Positions 1 through 9,288 of a stretch of DNA of 48,547 nucleotides are shown here, piece after piece (the first letter of the stretch is position 1; the number at the start of each line of letters is the position of its first letter). The position numbers were made by a program, and so were the translations under genes. Below the pieces are notes generated by a model. That model saw only the letters and a program-made list of their open reading frames with translations, had not been told where the DNA came from and ran no database searches. Source of the stretch: Streptomyces sp. AC555_RSS877 (GTDB lineage: Bacteria; Actinomycetota; Actinomycetes; Streptomycetales; Streptomycetaceae); contig NZ_JAGMUK010000020.1 of the NCBI RefSeq assembly GCF_019049245.1, forward strand, positions 1 to 48,547. Reading direction: 5' to 3'.

Positions 1-577
1 GCGGCAGCGTCTCCGACGCCGTCACGAACTCCCGCAGCGGATACCGCGACAGGACCGCGTCCACCTCCGGCGTCAACGCCGCCGCCAGGCGCGTCGCGAC
101 CGGCAGGGTGTCGTCGCGCAACACGTCCACGGCCGTCAGGACCGCCGTACGCTCCGGGCCCTGCGGCACCCCGGCCGCCGCCCGTTCGTACAGGTCGGCG
201 CCCTCCTCGAGGACCAGCCCGGTGTCGATGCCGGCCGGAACCTTTATGCACGCCGTGCGGCGCCAGGTGGTCAGCGGGTCGCTCCACGCCTCGACGCGGT
301 AGGTCCAGCGGCCCGGGGCGCCCGGGGTGACCTCGGCGCCCCAGCGGTCGGTGCCGGGTGCCAGTTCCCGCATCGGCGTCCAGGGGCCGTGCCCGCCCTC
401 CGGATCCGTCAGTACGACATTGCAGGCGACCGCGTCGTGACCCTCGCGGAACACGGTCGCGGTGACCTCGAACGTCTCGTTCTCGACGGCCTTCGCCGGA
501 CGCCTGCCGCACTCCACGGACGGCCGGACGTCCCGCACCGGAATGCGGCCGATCACCTGGGTCTGGTTCGAACTCAT
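1..577 (-). CDS. glgE: Alpha-1,4-glucan:maltose-1-phosphate maltosyltransferase GlgE, N-terminal part (cut by window edge)
   Basis: GlgE transfers maltosyl units from maltose-1-phosphate onto alpha-1,4-glucans in the cytoplasmic trehalose-to-glycogen pathway. Only the first 192 codons are in the window. The translation begins MSSNQTQVIGRIPVRDVRP and continues with the beta-sandwich N domain (DUF3416 type) that precedes the GH13 barrel, recognisable from segments such as ENETFEVTATVFREGHDAV and GRWTYRVEAWSDPLTTWRR. The catalytic domain lies outside. The start is the ATG at 577-575, preceded by GGAGG at a good distance. The glgX gene at 1776 supports a glycogen locus, and treS/pep2/glgB partners would be expected to the left of the window. 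Identification rests on recalled family sequence, not on a search. Confidence 0.88.
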   Translation of the reverse strand, partial: MSSNQTQVIGRIPVRDVRPSVECGRRPAKAVENETFEVTATVFREGHDAVACNVVLTDPEGGHGPWTPMRELAPGTDRWGAEVTPGAPGRWTYRVEAWSDPLTTWRRTACIKVPAGIDTGLVLEEGADLYERAAAGVPQGPERTAVLTAVDVLRDDTLPVATRLAAALTPEVDAVLSRYPLREFVTASETLP

Positions 578-649
578 GAGTCACACCTCCGCCGTGCTCG
601 AGGCCGGGCCCGTGGCCCGGCCGGGGATCCAAGCTGCGCCGGAAGGTGT

Positions 650-949
650 CTACCTCCCCGCGGGGGAACGCCGGTCCGTACTCGGCGGGCCCCGTCTGAC
701 CAGGGCCCGTGGGCCGGGCCGTTCGCTCTCCTCCTGGAGGTAGGCGACCAAGGTGGTCCGCAGATAGCGTTCGGCGGCGTCCGCGGCCTCGCGCGCGCAG
801 CGTTTTCCCATGAGCACGCAGAGGGTGTAGCCCGAGTCCTCGAAAGTGGCGCGGATCCTGCGGTCGGCGGGGGCCGCGAGCATCCTGCGTTCCCACGCCC
901 GGTACCGCCGCAGTTGGCGGGCCACTTCGGCTTTGGCCGGCAGCAGCAT
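650..949 (-). CDS. DUF5133-type small protein, function unknown
   Basis: A 99-residue protein beginning MLLPAKAEVARQLRRYRAWE. This opening, followed by a helical region with YTLCVLMGKRCAREAADAAE, is typical of a small actinomycete family that I recognise as DUF5133; its function is not known. The ATG at 949 is chosen because GGAAGG lies about 10 bases upstream and because the family starts at this methionine; the reading frame stays open 24 codons further upstream without a good start. It lies on the same strand as glgE, 72 bases upstream of its start codon, so it could share the glgE transcript. The C-terminus is arginine- and proline-rich and probably disordered. Confidence 0.7.
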   Translation of the reverse strand: MLLPAKAEVARQLRRYRAWERRMLAAPADRRIRATFEDSGYTLCVLMGKRCAREAADAAERYLRTTLVAYLQEESERPGPRALVRRGPPSTDRRSPAGR

Positions 950-1266
950 GGTGCCGTTCACCTTCCAGGGGCTCGATGGCACGTCTCCCGACCGTCGGGC
1001 GGCGGCCGCGCGCGAACGCACACGGATCCGTTACGGGCATCGAGGTCTTCACACATGGTGCATGCGCAATGACTCAGCGTCTTGTTGGATCTTCAATCAA
1101 CAGTGGGCCCTCTCGCCTCGTCCGTCGCTCGTGTTGCACGAACGGCGTAGCCCACTCACTCTGTAGGTGACTCAGAAGCGATCAGTGCTCACGCTTCGTG
1201 TTCGGGGCCCATGCCCCGCAGGGGGTGAGGGGAAGCGAGAGCTTCGCCGGTGAGGAGCCAACGACG
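950..1266. other. Divergent intergenic region, DUF5133 gene / GHKL-like gene
   Basis: 317 bases without a supported gene; it must hold promoters for both divergent units. Visible: a 6-bp stem with a four-base loop (CGGGGC 1203-1208, GCCCCG 1213-1218) in the probable leader of the 1267 gene, and a strong ribosome-binding site (GTGAGGAG ending at 1257). I could not pick -35/-10 boxes with confidence. Confidence 0.4.
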
Positions 1267-1775
1267 ATGAAGACCGCATCGCCCTGCTACTACCACCTCG
1301 ACGTGGAGGTCGGCCCGGAACGGGTCGGACAGGTCAGGCGCATCCTGGCCGCCCACCTCCGGTACTGGGACCTGGACATCCTGGTCGAGCCCGTCTGCCG
1401 CGGTACCGAGATGCTGCTGAGGGCCATCGACGAGCACGCCACCGACAAGAACACGTCGATCGAGATGTGGTGGAACGGCCAGCACCTCATCACCGCCATC
1501 GGCGAGAACGACTGCGATCTGCGCCCGCACCAGGACCTGCGCGCCTGCCTGGAACACATCGCCGCGATGAGCGACGGCTGGGGCTGCTGCGCCACCGACA
1601 CCGGCAGCAAGGTCATCTGGTTCTCCCAGCGCGCCCGCGCCGGCGAACGCGTCCCCCTCGTCCCCACGACACCCTGGCCCAGTCTGCCCGAGGTGCTCCA
1701 GGTGCCCCGCGAGGTGCCGGTCGCGGCCCTGGCCGGGCCGGCGAGCACACCGGACGGCATTCTGGAGGACGCGCG

Positions 1776-1779
<4 letters not shown>
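1267..1779 (+). CDS. GHKL (HATPase_c)-like regulatory protein, coupled to glgX
   Basis: A 170-residue protein of the Streptomyces small ATPase-fold regulators related to anti-sigma-factor kinases. Such proteins are found beside glycogen genes in this genus and have been given pep-type names. Supporting features are the spacing of the fold and the C-terminal SDGWGCC and GSKVIWFSQ segments, which resemble the glycine box and last strand of HATPase_c domains. The N-box position reads EMLLRAIDEHA, without the asparagine normally needed for Mg-ATP binding, so ATP hydrolysis is doubtful. The start ATG at 1267 has GTGAGGAG upstream. Its TGA (1777-1779) overlaps the GTG start of glgX at 1776, so the two are translationally coupled. 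A role in controlling glycogen metabolism is inferred from this coupling only. Confidence 0.68.
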
Positions 1780-3920
<2,141 letters not shown>

Positions 3921-3938
3921 GGCTCGGCGCGCAGCACC

Positions 3939-3967
3939 GAGGCCCCGGGCCGTGTGCCCGGGGCCTC
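3939..3967. terminator. Bidirectional stem-loop between glgX and VOC gene
   Basis: Perfect 12-bp inverted repeat (3939-3950 with 3956-3967) with a 5-base loop, between two convergent genes. No clear T-tract, which is usual for Streptomyces terminators. Confidence 0.75.
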
Positions 3968-3992
3968 GTCACGTTCGCGTTCGCGCGGCAGG

Positions 3993-4796
3993 TCAGCGTT
4001 CGCGTCGCGAGGTCACCGTGAACTGAGCCCCGTCGGGGTCGCGCAGCCGGGCCTCCTCGCTGCCCTTCGACAGGACGCTGCCGCCGTGCACCTCCGCGGC
4101 CCGCACACAGGCCGCCACGTCCGAGACCGCGAAGTGGACCTGCCAGTGCGGCCGGATCGTGGGGTCGGGAGCCGCTTCCAGCGCACCGGACTCGATGCGC
4201 GCCACCACGTCGCCCCGGCTGCGCAGCACGACCTCTCCCGCCTCGTAGCGGACCTCGCAGCAGCCGGGCCGGTCCGACGCCCAGTCCAGGACCTCGCCGT
4301 AGAAGATGGCGGCGTCGAAGGCGTCGCGGGTGTGGAGCTTGATGAAGGCCGGCTGCGCCTGGTGCCAGCTCTCCCAGTTGGCGACGAGTTCCCCCTCCCA
4401 GATGCCGAAGGCGGCCCCGTCCCGGTCGGCGAGCAGCGCCGCCCGCCCGGGCGGGAAGGACAGCGGTCCCACCGCCGTCGTGCCACCGCGCTCCTGGGCT
4501 CGCGCCGCGGCCTCGTCCGCGCTGGGCACGGCGAAGTACGGCGTCCAGGCAACCGCCATCTGCCACATGGAGGCGACCGCGGCGATCCCGGCCACCGGTG
4601 TTCCGTCGGCCAGCGCGACCCGGAAGCGGTCGCCGAGCTTCGCCGGCTGCCACTTCCAGCCCAGCACGGCTCCGTAGAACTCCTCCGTGGCCTGCTGGTC
4701 GCGGCTGGTCAGGCTCACCCAGCAGGGCGCGCCGAACACGGAATGCGTGGACCGGACGGTCTTGGTGGCGCTGGGTGGTCGCGTGTCGTGGTTCAT
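3993..4796 (-). CDS. VOC-family (glyoxalase/bleomycin-resistance fold) protein with two domains
   Basis: A 267-residue protein built of two tandem VOC domains of roughly 125 residues each. The first starts near FGAPCWVSLTSRDQQATEEF and contains FYGAVLGWKW; the second contains FIKLHTRDAFDAAIFYGEVL and ends with RLRDPDGAQFTV. This two-domain form is common in actinomycetes and is usually annotated as glyoxalase, antibiotic-resistance or hydroxylase-like protein. No substrate can be named, and I did not verify metal-ligand residues. The start ATG at 4796 has AGGAC a little far upstream. The gene is divergent from the ANTAR gene (4962) and convergent with glgX. It may be an enzyme or a binding protein. 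Confidence 0.8.
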   Translation of the reverse strand: MNHDTRPPSATKTVRSTHSVFGAPCWVSLTSRDQQATEEFYGAVLGWKWQPAKLGDRFRVALADGTPVAGIAAVASMWQMAVAWTPYFAVPSADEAAARAQERGGTTAVGPLSFPPGRAALLADRDGAAFGIWEGELVANWESWHQAQPAFIKLHTRDAFDAAIFYGEVLDWASDRPGCCEVRYEAGEVVLRSRGDVVARIESGALEAAPDPTIRPHWQVHFAVSDVAACVRAAEVHGGSVLSKGSEEARLRDPDGAQFTVTSRRER

Positions 4797-4961
4797 GGTG
4801 TTCGTGTCCTGCTCTCGTCGGCCGGCGACACAGGTCTCGTCCCAGTGTCCGGCCGGAAGCGCTCGGGGCGCATGCCGAGTACCCCCGTGGCGCCACCGAA
4901 ACGGTGGCCGGTCCGCGTCACGCCCGGTGGCGCGGGGCCGGGCGGGTGTCAGGATGAAGAC

Positions 4962-5294
4962 GTGTCAGCCGAACCGGACGAATCAGCCGCCGAGTCGGAC
5001 CGCATCTTCGAGCTGCAGGAAGAGATCGACCAGCTCAAGGAGGCGGTCGCCTCGCACGCCGTCGTCGACCAGGCGATCGGTATGGTCGTCGCGCTCGGCA
5101 GGGTCACGCCCGACCAGGGGTGGGAAGTGCTGAAGGACGTCTCGCAGCACACCAACATCAAGCTGCGCAATGTCGCCGAACTGATCCTCCTGTGGGGGCG
5201 GGCCGGGACCATGCCCCCGGAGATCCGCGCGGAGCTCGAGAAGGCCCTGGACCGCTACGGCCCCACGCAGATTCCGGGAGTGCCGCCGGAGTGA
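4962..5294 (+). CDS. ANTAR-domain protein (RNA-binding antitermination type)
   Basis: A 110-residue protein with a short acidic N-terminus, a predicted coiled coil (about 12-32, IFELQEEIDQLKEAVASHAV) and an ANTAR domain (about 33-90: VDQAIGMVVALGRVTPDQGW, then LKDVSQHTNIKLRNVAELIL). ANTAR domains bind paired hairpins in mRNA leaders and promote antitermination. No receiver or GAF sensory domain is attached, so it must be controlled by a partner or by abundance. The GTG at 4962 is chosen for the upstream AGGA and because it begins the conserved acidic segment. The stop lies 10 bases from the convergent sigma-factor stop, so the two transcripts probably overlap at their 3' ends. Confidence 0.88.
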   Translation: MSAEPDESAAESDRIFELQEEIDQLKEAVASHAVVDQAIGMVVALGRVTPDQGWEVLKDVSQHTNIKLRNVAELILLWGRAGTMPPEIRAELEKALDRYGPTQIPGVPPE

Positions 5295-5304
5295 CGGCGG
5301 CGCC

Positions 5305-6096
5305 TCACCTGGCCTCGGTGAGGATCTCCTCGCGCAGCCGGTCGAAGCAGCTGCTGAGCAGCCGGGAGACGTGCATCTGCGAGATACCGAGCTGGTCCGC
5401 GATGCTGCTCTGCGTCATGCCCCGGAAGAAGCGCAGGTAGAGGATGGTCCGCTCGCGCTCGGGAAGTGCCTCCAGGCAGGGCCGCACGGCCACCCGGTCG
5501 ACGACGGTGTCGAAGGCGGGGTCCGGGCCGCCGATCGCGTCACCCAGGGCGTAACCCTCGGTGCCGGGCATCTCGGCCTCCAGCGACAGCGCGGTGAAGC
5601 ACTCCAGGGCTTCCATCCCGGTGCGCGCCTCCTCCTCGCTCATGTTTGCGAACGCGGCCAGCTCGGCCAGTGTCGGACCCCGGCCCGGGGCCGTCTGCGA
5701 CATCTCCTTCGCGGCCTGGCGCACCCGGTTGCGCAGGTCCTGCACGCGGCGGGGCACGTGCAGGGTCCACATGTGGTCCCTGAAATGCCGCTTGATCTCG
5801 CCGGTGATGGTCGGCACGGCGTACGCCTCGAACGCGCAGCCCCGCCCGGGGTCGTAGTGGTCGACGGCCTTGACGAGGCCGAGGGCGGCCACCTGGTACA
5901 GGTCCTCCAGGGACTCGCCGCGGCCCCGGAAGCGGACGGCGATCCGCTCGGCCATCGGCAGCCAGGTCTCGACCAGTTCGTCGCGGAGCGTCTTGCGTTC
6001 CGGGCCGGGGGGCAGGTCGGTGAGCCGCAGGAAGTCGGCGGCGGTGTCGGGGGCGTCGTCGTGCGGGTGCGGCTTCGTTCTGCCAGTGACAGGCAT
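5305..6096 (-). CDS. RNA polymerase sigma factor, SigB/SigF/SigG family
   Basis: A 263-residue group 3 sigma factor. Region 2 is visible as DLYQVAALGLVKAVDHYDPG and FEAYAVPTITGEIKRHFRDH, with the -10 recognition segment leading into WTLHVPRRVQDLRNRVRQAA. Region 3 is around GPTLAELAAFANMSEEEA. Region 4 is LPERERTILYLRFFRGMTQS followed by the helix-turn-helix SIADQLGISQMHVSRLL. The ATG at 6096 has GGGAGG 8 bases upstream and matches the normal family length; the frame is open further upstream but unlike the family. Streptomyces has many such paralogues controlling osmotic stress and sporulation. No cognate anti-sigma gene is adjacent, although the GHKL-like protein at 1267 is of that superfamily. 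A SigB-type box is seen in this window upstream of the gene at 31277. Confidence 0.93.
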   Translation of the reverse strand: MPVTGRTKPHPHDDAPDTAADFLRLTDLPPGPERKTLRDELVETWLPMAERIAVRFRGRGESLEDLYQVAALGLVKAVDHYDPGRGCAFEAYAVPTITGEIKRHFRDHMWTLHVPRRVQDLRNRVRQAAKEMSQTAPGRGPTLAELAAFANMSEEEARTGMEALECFTALSLEAEMPGTEGYALGDAIGGPDPAFDTVVDRVAVRPCLEALPERERTILYLRFFRGMTQSSIADQLGISQMHVSRLLSSCFDRLREEILTEAR

Positions 6097-6368
6097 GGTG
6101 CGCGCCTCCCTCAGCAGGTGCTGGATGGACAGAACCGTGGGGGCGCGGGCTCGGACCTCGCGGAGACCACCCGGGGCCGGAAGGGGCGGCTCCCACGGAC
6201 GTGCCTCCTGTCCGAAGCACTGAAATGCCGATTCCCGCGGGCGTCCGGTCCGAAACAATTCCGGTGAATTCTGCTGATGGCCTGCGACAGCGAAGTGGTG
6301 AAATGTTGAAAAGGGGACGGGGTTTACCTCGGGAAGGAACTTTCTGAAATCGACGGAATTCGTTGAGT

Positions 6369-6389
6369 GATATCCGCAGCCGGGATATC
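6369..6389. promoter_or_regulatory. 21-bp inverted repeat, possible operator
   Basis: GATATCC (6369-6375), a 7-base spacer, then GGATATC (6383-6389): perfect 7-bp arms in the divergent region between the sigma factor and MarR genes. It could be a second regulator site; the protein that binds it is unknown. Confidence 0.4.
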
Positions 6390-6426
6390 CCCCTGCCTGC
6401 ACGTTCTTGACCAGCGTTTGGGGATG

Positions 6427-6447
6427 TTACCTCTGCTACAGAGGTAA
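6427..6447. promoter_or_regulatory. Probable MarR operator overlapping the promoter
   Basis: TTACCTCTG (6427-6435), CTA, CAGAGGTAA (6439-6447): a perfect 9-bp inverted repeat ending ten bases before the MarR start codon. A candidate -10 box TAATCT (6445-6450) overlaps its right arm and lies 6 bases before the GTG, suggesting a leaderless, autorepressed transcript. MarR dimers typically bind dyads of this size; binding here is inferred. Confidence 0.68.
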
Positions 6448-6456
6448 TCTCCCGGT

Positions 6457-6912
6457 GTGGAACCAGAGACCTTCACCGAGGAGCTGGCCGACGCACTCGT
6501 CGGCGTCCAGCGGCTCATCCGGCGCCGACTGCGCCGGGACATGCCCGACCCCCGGCTGCGGGGCGCGGAGGTGGACCTGCTGCGCCTCGTCGTGGATCGG
6601 CCCGGCATCGGGATCTCGGACGCCGCCAGGGAGCTGTGTCTGGCGGGCAACTCGGTCTCGACGCTGGTCAACCAGCTGGTCCGGCAGGGCTACCTGGTCC
6701 GCGAGCCGCACCCGGCCGACCGCCGGGCCGCGCGGCTGCTGCCCACCGCCGCGGCCGAGACCCGGCTGGAGGAGTGGCGCAGGCGGCGCAGCGACCTCGT
6801 ACGACGCCAGGTGTCCCGGCTCGACGCGGCGGACCGGGAAGCACTGCACGCGGCGATCCCGGCGCTGCGCAAGCTCGCCGTCAACCTGCACGAGGAGGCC
6901 GAGGAGTCATGA
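6457..6912 (+). CDS. MarR-family transcriptional regulator
   Basis: A 151-residue winged-helix protein. The DNA-binding core includes LRLVVDRPGIGISDAARELC, LAGNSVSTLVNQLVRQGYLV (recognition helix) and the wing REPHPADRRAARLLPT; terminal helices form the dimer interface. It starts at GTG 6457 with no Shine-Dalgarno sequence, consistent with a leaderless message. Its stop overlaps the ATG of the ABC ATPase (6909), so it forms an operon with the exporter. By analogy with MarR-exporter pairs, it probably represses the operon and is released by a toxic ligand. The inverted repeat just upstream is the likely operator. Confidence 0.9.
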   Translation: MEPETFTEELADALVGVQRLIRRRLRRDMPDPRLRGAEVDLLRLVVDRPGIGISDAARELCLAGNSVSTLVNQLVRQGYLVREPHPADRRAARLLPTAAAETRLEEWRRRRSDLVRRQVSRLDAADREALHAAIPALRKLAVNLHEEAEES

Positions 6913-7747
6913 CACGGGACGCTCAGGGAGCGGTCGACTGCACCGGCCTCGCCTATTCCTTCGGCGAGACGAACGCGGTGGACGGGCTCGAACTGTCGGT
7001 GGCGCCGGGCGAGGTCTTCGGGCTGCTCGGACCCAACGGCGCCGGAAAGACCACGGCCATCCGCTGCATCACCACACTGCTGCCCGTCCCCGCCGGAATG
7101 GTCCACGTCTTCGGCCGCGACGCCGCCAAGGAGGCCATGGCCGTACGACGCCTGCTGGGCTATGTGCCGCAGCAGCTGTCCGCCGACGCGGGCCTCACCG
7201 GCCGGGAGAACGTCGCCCTGTTCGCCCGGGTGTTCGACGTGCCCCGCCGTGAGCGCGCCGAGCGCGTCGCACAGGCCATGGCCGCCGTCGACCTCACCGG
7301 CGCCGCCGCCGGCTCGCCGGCACCTACTCCGGGGGCATGATCCGCCGCCTCGAACTCGCCCAGGCCCTGGTCAGCGCGCCCCGCCTGCTGATCCTCGACG
7401 AACCGACCATCGGCCTGGACCCGATCGCCCGCACCGACGTGTGGGAACACATCAACGCCGTCCGCGCGGCCACCGGCATGACGGTCCTGGTGACCACCCA
7501 CCACATGGACGAGGCCGACCACTACTGCGACCGGGTCGCCCTGATGCACCGCGGCCGCATCCGGGCCCTCGGCACCCCGGCCGAACTGCGGCAGGGACTC
7601 GGTGCGCGCAGGGGCGCCAGGGCAACGGACCCGCTGCCCACCCTCGAGGACGTCTTCCGTGACGTCGCCGGCAGCGGTCTCGACGACCAGTCAGGAGAGT
7701 TCCGCGATGTCCGAAGCACCCGCCGCACCGCAGGCCGCGTCGGCTGA
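6909..7747 (+). pseudogene. Drug-type ABC transporter ATP-binding protein, frameshifted
   Basis: The 5' part encodes the DrrA-like nucleotide-binding domain, with Walker A LLGPNGAGKTTA and the Q-loop region LGYVPQQLS. After AMAAVDLTGA the frame fails and stops at 7338-7340. The rest continues in another frame: signature YSGGM (as LSGGQ), Walker B RLLILDEPTIGLDP, switch VTTHHMDEAD, ending at 7747. Adding one base near 7305-7312 restores a continuous protein reading ...AADRLAGTYSGGM..., so this is a one-base deletion. As it stands the product lacks signature and Walker B and would be inactive. It could be a real mutation, a sequencing error in the GCC-repeat tract, or, less likely, programmed frameshifting. 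The permease start at 7707 lies inside the 3' end. Confidence 0.85.
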
Positions 7748-8567
7748 CCGCGCCCGCGAGGCCGGCATCGGCCTGCTGCTGAGCCCGCCCGAGCCCCGCG
7801 CGGGCTGGCGGCTGCTGCCCACCCGGGTCGTGGCGATGTGCGCCGTCGAACTGCAGAAGCTGCGCCACGACCGCACCGAGCTGTACACCCGGGCGGTCCA
7901 GCCGGCCCTGTGGCTGCTGATCTTCGGTCAGACCTTCACCCGCGTCAAGGCGATCCCCACCGACGGCATCCCCTACATCGACTACCTCGCGCCCGGCATC
8001 ATCGCCCAGTCCGCGATGTTCATCGCCATCTTCTACGGCATCCAGATCATCTGGGAGCGGGACGCCGGCGTACTGAACAAGCTTCTCGTCACGCCGACCC
8101 CACGCTCGGCGCTGATCACCGGCAAGGCCTTCGCGGCCGGCGTGAAGTCGCTGATCCAGGCGGTCGTGGTCATCCTCATCGCCGCCCTGCTGGGCGTGGC
8201 GCTCACCTGCAACCCGCTCAAGCTGCTCGGCGTCGCGGCGGTGGTGATCCTCGGATCCGTCTTCTTCTCCTGCCTGTCGATGACCATCGCCGGCATCGTG
8301 CTCAGCCGTGACCGGCTGATGGGCATCGGCCAGGCGATCACCATGCCGTTGTTCTTCGGCTCCAACGCCCTCTACCCCGTGTCCCTCATGCCCGGGTGGC
8401 TCCAGGCGGTCAGCACGGTCAACCCCCTGAGCCACCAGGTGGACGCCCTGCGCGGCCTCCTCATCGGTACACCAGCGCACCTGACGCTCGACTTCGCGGT
8501 GCTGATCGTGGCCGCCGCGCTCGGCATCGCCGCGGCCTCGTCGCTCCTGGGCCGGCTGGCCCGATGA
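7707..8567 (+). CDS. ABC transporter permease, DrrB/ABC-2 type
   Basis: A 286-residue integral membrane protein of the ABC-2 type. About six hydrophobic segments are visible, including PALWLLIFGQTF, LAPGIIAQSAMFIAIFYGIQ, AVVVILIAALLGVAL, AAVVILGSVFFSCLSMTIAG and a C-terminal FAVLIVAAALGIAAASSLLG. The segments TRVKAIPTDGIPYIDYLAPG and ALYPVSLMPGWLQ are typical of daunorubicin-resistance-like permeases. The ATG at 7707 has AGGAG upstream and overlaps the ATPase end by 41 bases. It would export a hydrophobic compound in partnership with the preceding ATPase, which is frameshifted here; without a working ATPase the exporter would be silent. The gene itself is intact. Confidence 0.9.
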   Translation: MSEAPAAPQAASADRAREAGIGLLLSPPEPRAGWRLLPTRVVAMCAVELQKLRHDRTELYTRAVQPALWLLIFGQTFTRVKAIPTDGIPYIDYLAPGIIAQSAMFIAIFYGIQIIWERDAGVLNKLLVTPTPRSALITGKAFAAGVKSLIQAVVVILIAALLGVALTCNPLKLLGVAAVVILGSVFFSCLSMTIAGIVLSRDRLMGIGQAITMPLFFGSNALYPVSLMPGWLQAVSTVNPLSHQVDALRGLLIGTPAHLTLDFAVLIVAAALGIAAASSLLGRLAR

Positions 8568-8601
8568 CCGGCGTCCGGAAAGTGATGTGCGGCACGCGCG
8601 G

Positions 8602-8632
8602 GAATCCGGCCGTCCGACCGGTCGGCGGATTC
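8602..8632 (+). terminator. Stem-loop terminator after the ABC operon
   Basis: Outer arms GAATCCG (8602-8608) and CGGATTC (8626-8632) enclose a 12-bp palindrome (8614-8625), with a small internal bulge. It lies 35 bases after the permease stop and is followed by a short pyrimidine-rich stretch. Confidence 0.6.
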
Positions 8633-8645
8633 TTCCTGCGCACGG

Positions 8646-8662
8646 CTTGATCACTGATCAAG
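8646..8662. promoter_or_regulatory. 17-bp palindrome, possible operator
   Basis: CTTGATCA (8646-8653), C, TGATCAAG (8655-8662): perfect 8-bp arms, 94 bases upstream of the 8757 start codon, in a comparatively AT-rich patch. It may be an operator for that gene; no binding protein is known. Confidence 0.4.
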
Positions 8663-8756
8663 GGGACGAATTCGCTGGCCACAGCGCATTCTGCTCATTT
8701 GACAGTGTGCAGAGCGCACAGATAGGAAGCAGCTCTCTGAGGTCGAGAGGTGGATT

Positions 8757-9272
8757 GTGTACGAGCCGAACGTGGTCGGGGACTGGCAGGAGTACGACGA
8801 GCATGCCGGTCTGCGTGTCCGCGTCCATCGTCTGGAGGCGGCCGAGCCGCCGCGCGGACGGGACGACGCGGCCGAAGGGCTGACGTACTTCCGCGTCCGC
8901 GTCACCGTCGAGAACCGCGGCAGCCTGCACTCCACCATCCATCTGGAGGACGGCCAGATCGACGTGCGCATCGGCCCCGACGGGGAGAGCGCGTTCATCG
9001 ACTGGCGCAATTCGCAGTTCATCGAGGGCTTCGACGTCTATCCGCTGCGCAGGGCGACCGCCGTGCTGTACGCGGCCGGCCCGGAGGCGTCTTTGAGCCA
9101 GGTGGACGTCCAGGTCCAGCTGCGGGTCGACGACGAGTGGGCCGACCGCCGGCTGTGGGCGGGCGGCATCGGACTGGACGAGCAGGCCGTCGGCACCGGC
9201 GCGGTGCGCGACGGCCTCGCCTGCCAGGTGAGCAACTTCCTGCGGGATCAGGCCGAAGAGGGCACCGCCTGA
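8757..9272 (+). CDS. Conserved hypothetical protein, probably beta-sandwich
   Basis: A 171-residue soluble protein that I do not recognise functionally. It starts at GTG 8757 after a good ribosome-binding site (GAGAGGTGG). The sequence alternates short strands (GLRVRVHRLEAAE, TYFRVRVTVENRG, IDVRIGPDGE, TAVLYAAG, VDVQVQLRVDDEW), which suggests an all-beta immunoglobulin-like fold of the sort seen in DUF4352-like proteins, but it has no signal peptide or lipobox. The C-terminus (DGLACQVSNFLRDQAEEG) looks helical. It stands alone between the ABC operon and the convergent hemC, whose stop is only 16 bases away. The 17-bp palindrome at 8646 may belong to it. Confidence 0.7.
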   Translation: MYEPNVVGDWQEYDEHAGLRVRVHRLEAAEPPRGRDDAAEGLTYFRVRVTVENRGSLHSTIHLEDGQIDVRIGPDGESAFIDWRNSQFIEGFDVYPLRRATAVLYAAGPEASLSQVDVQVQLRVDDEWADRRLWAGGIGLDEQAVGTGAVRDGLACQVSNFLRDQAEEGTA

Positions 9273-9288
9273 CGGGCGGGCCAAGCGC

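Larger units (their letters stand above)
6097..6456. other. Divergent intergenic region, sigma factor / MarR
   Basis: 360 bases, less GC-rich than the flanking genes between about 6215 and 6450. It contains the two inverted repeats listed separately (6369-6389 and 6427-6447) and the sigma-factor ribosome-binding site. No further gene is supported. Confidence 0.5.

Noticed and set aside
3954..4961. Long 5' extension of the ANTAR frame through the VOC gene
   Set aside because: It is antisense to a clear VOC protein; the GTG at 4962 with AGGA upstream is the better start.
7305..7340. Programmed frameshifting in the ABC ATPase
   Set aside because: No slippery heptamer with a downstream stem was seen, and the family has no known programmed shift; a simple deletion or sequencing error is more likely.
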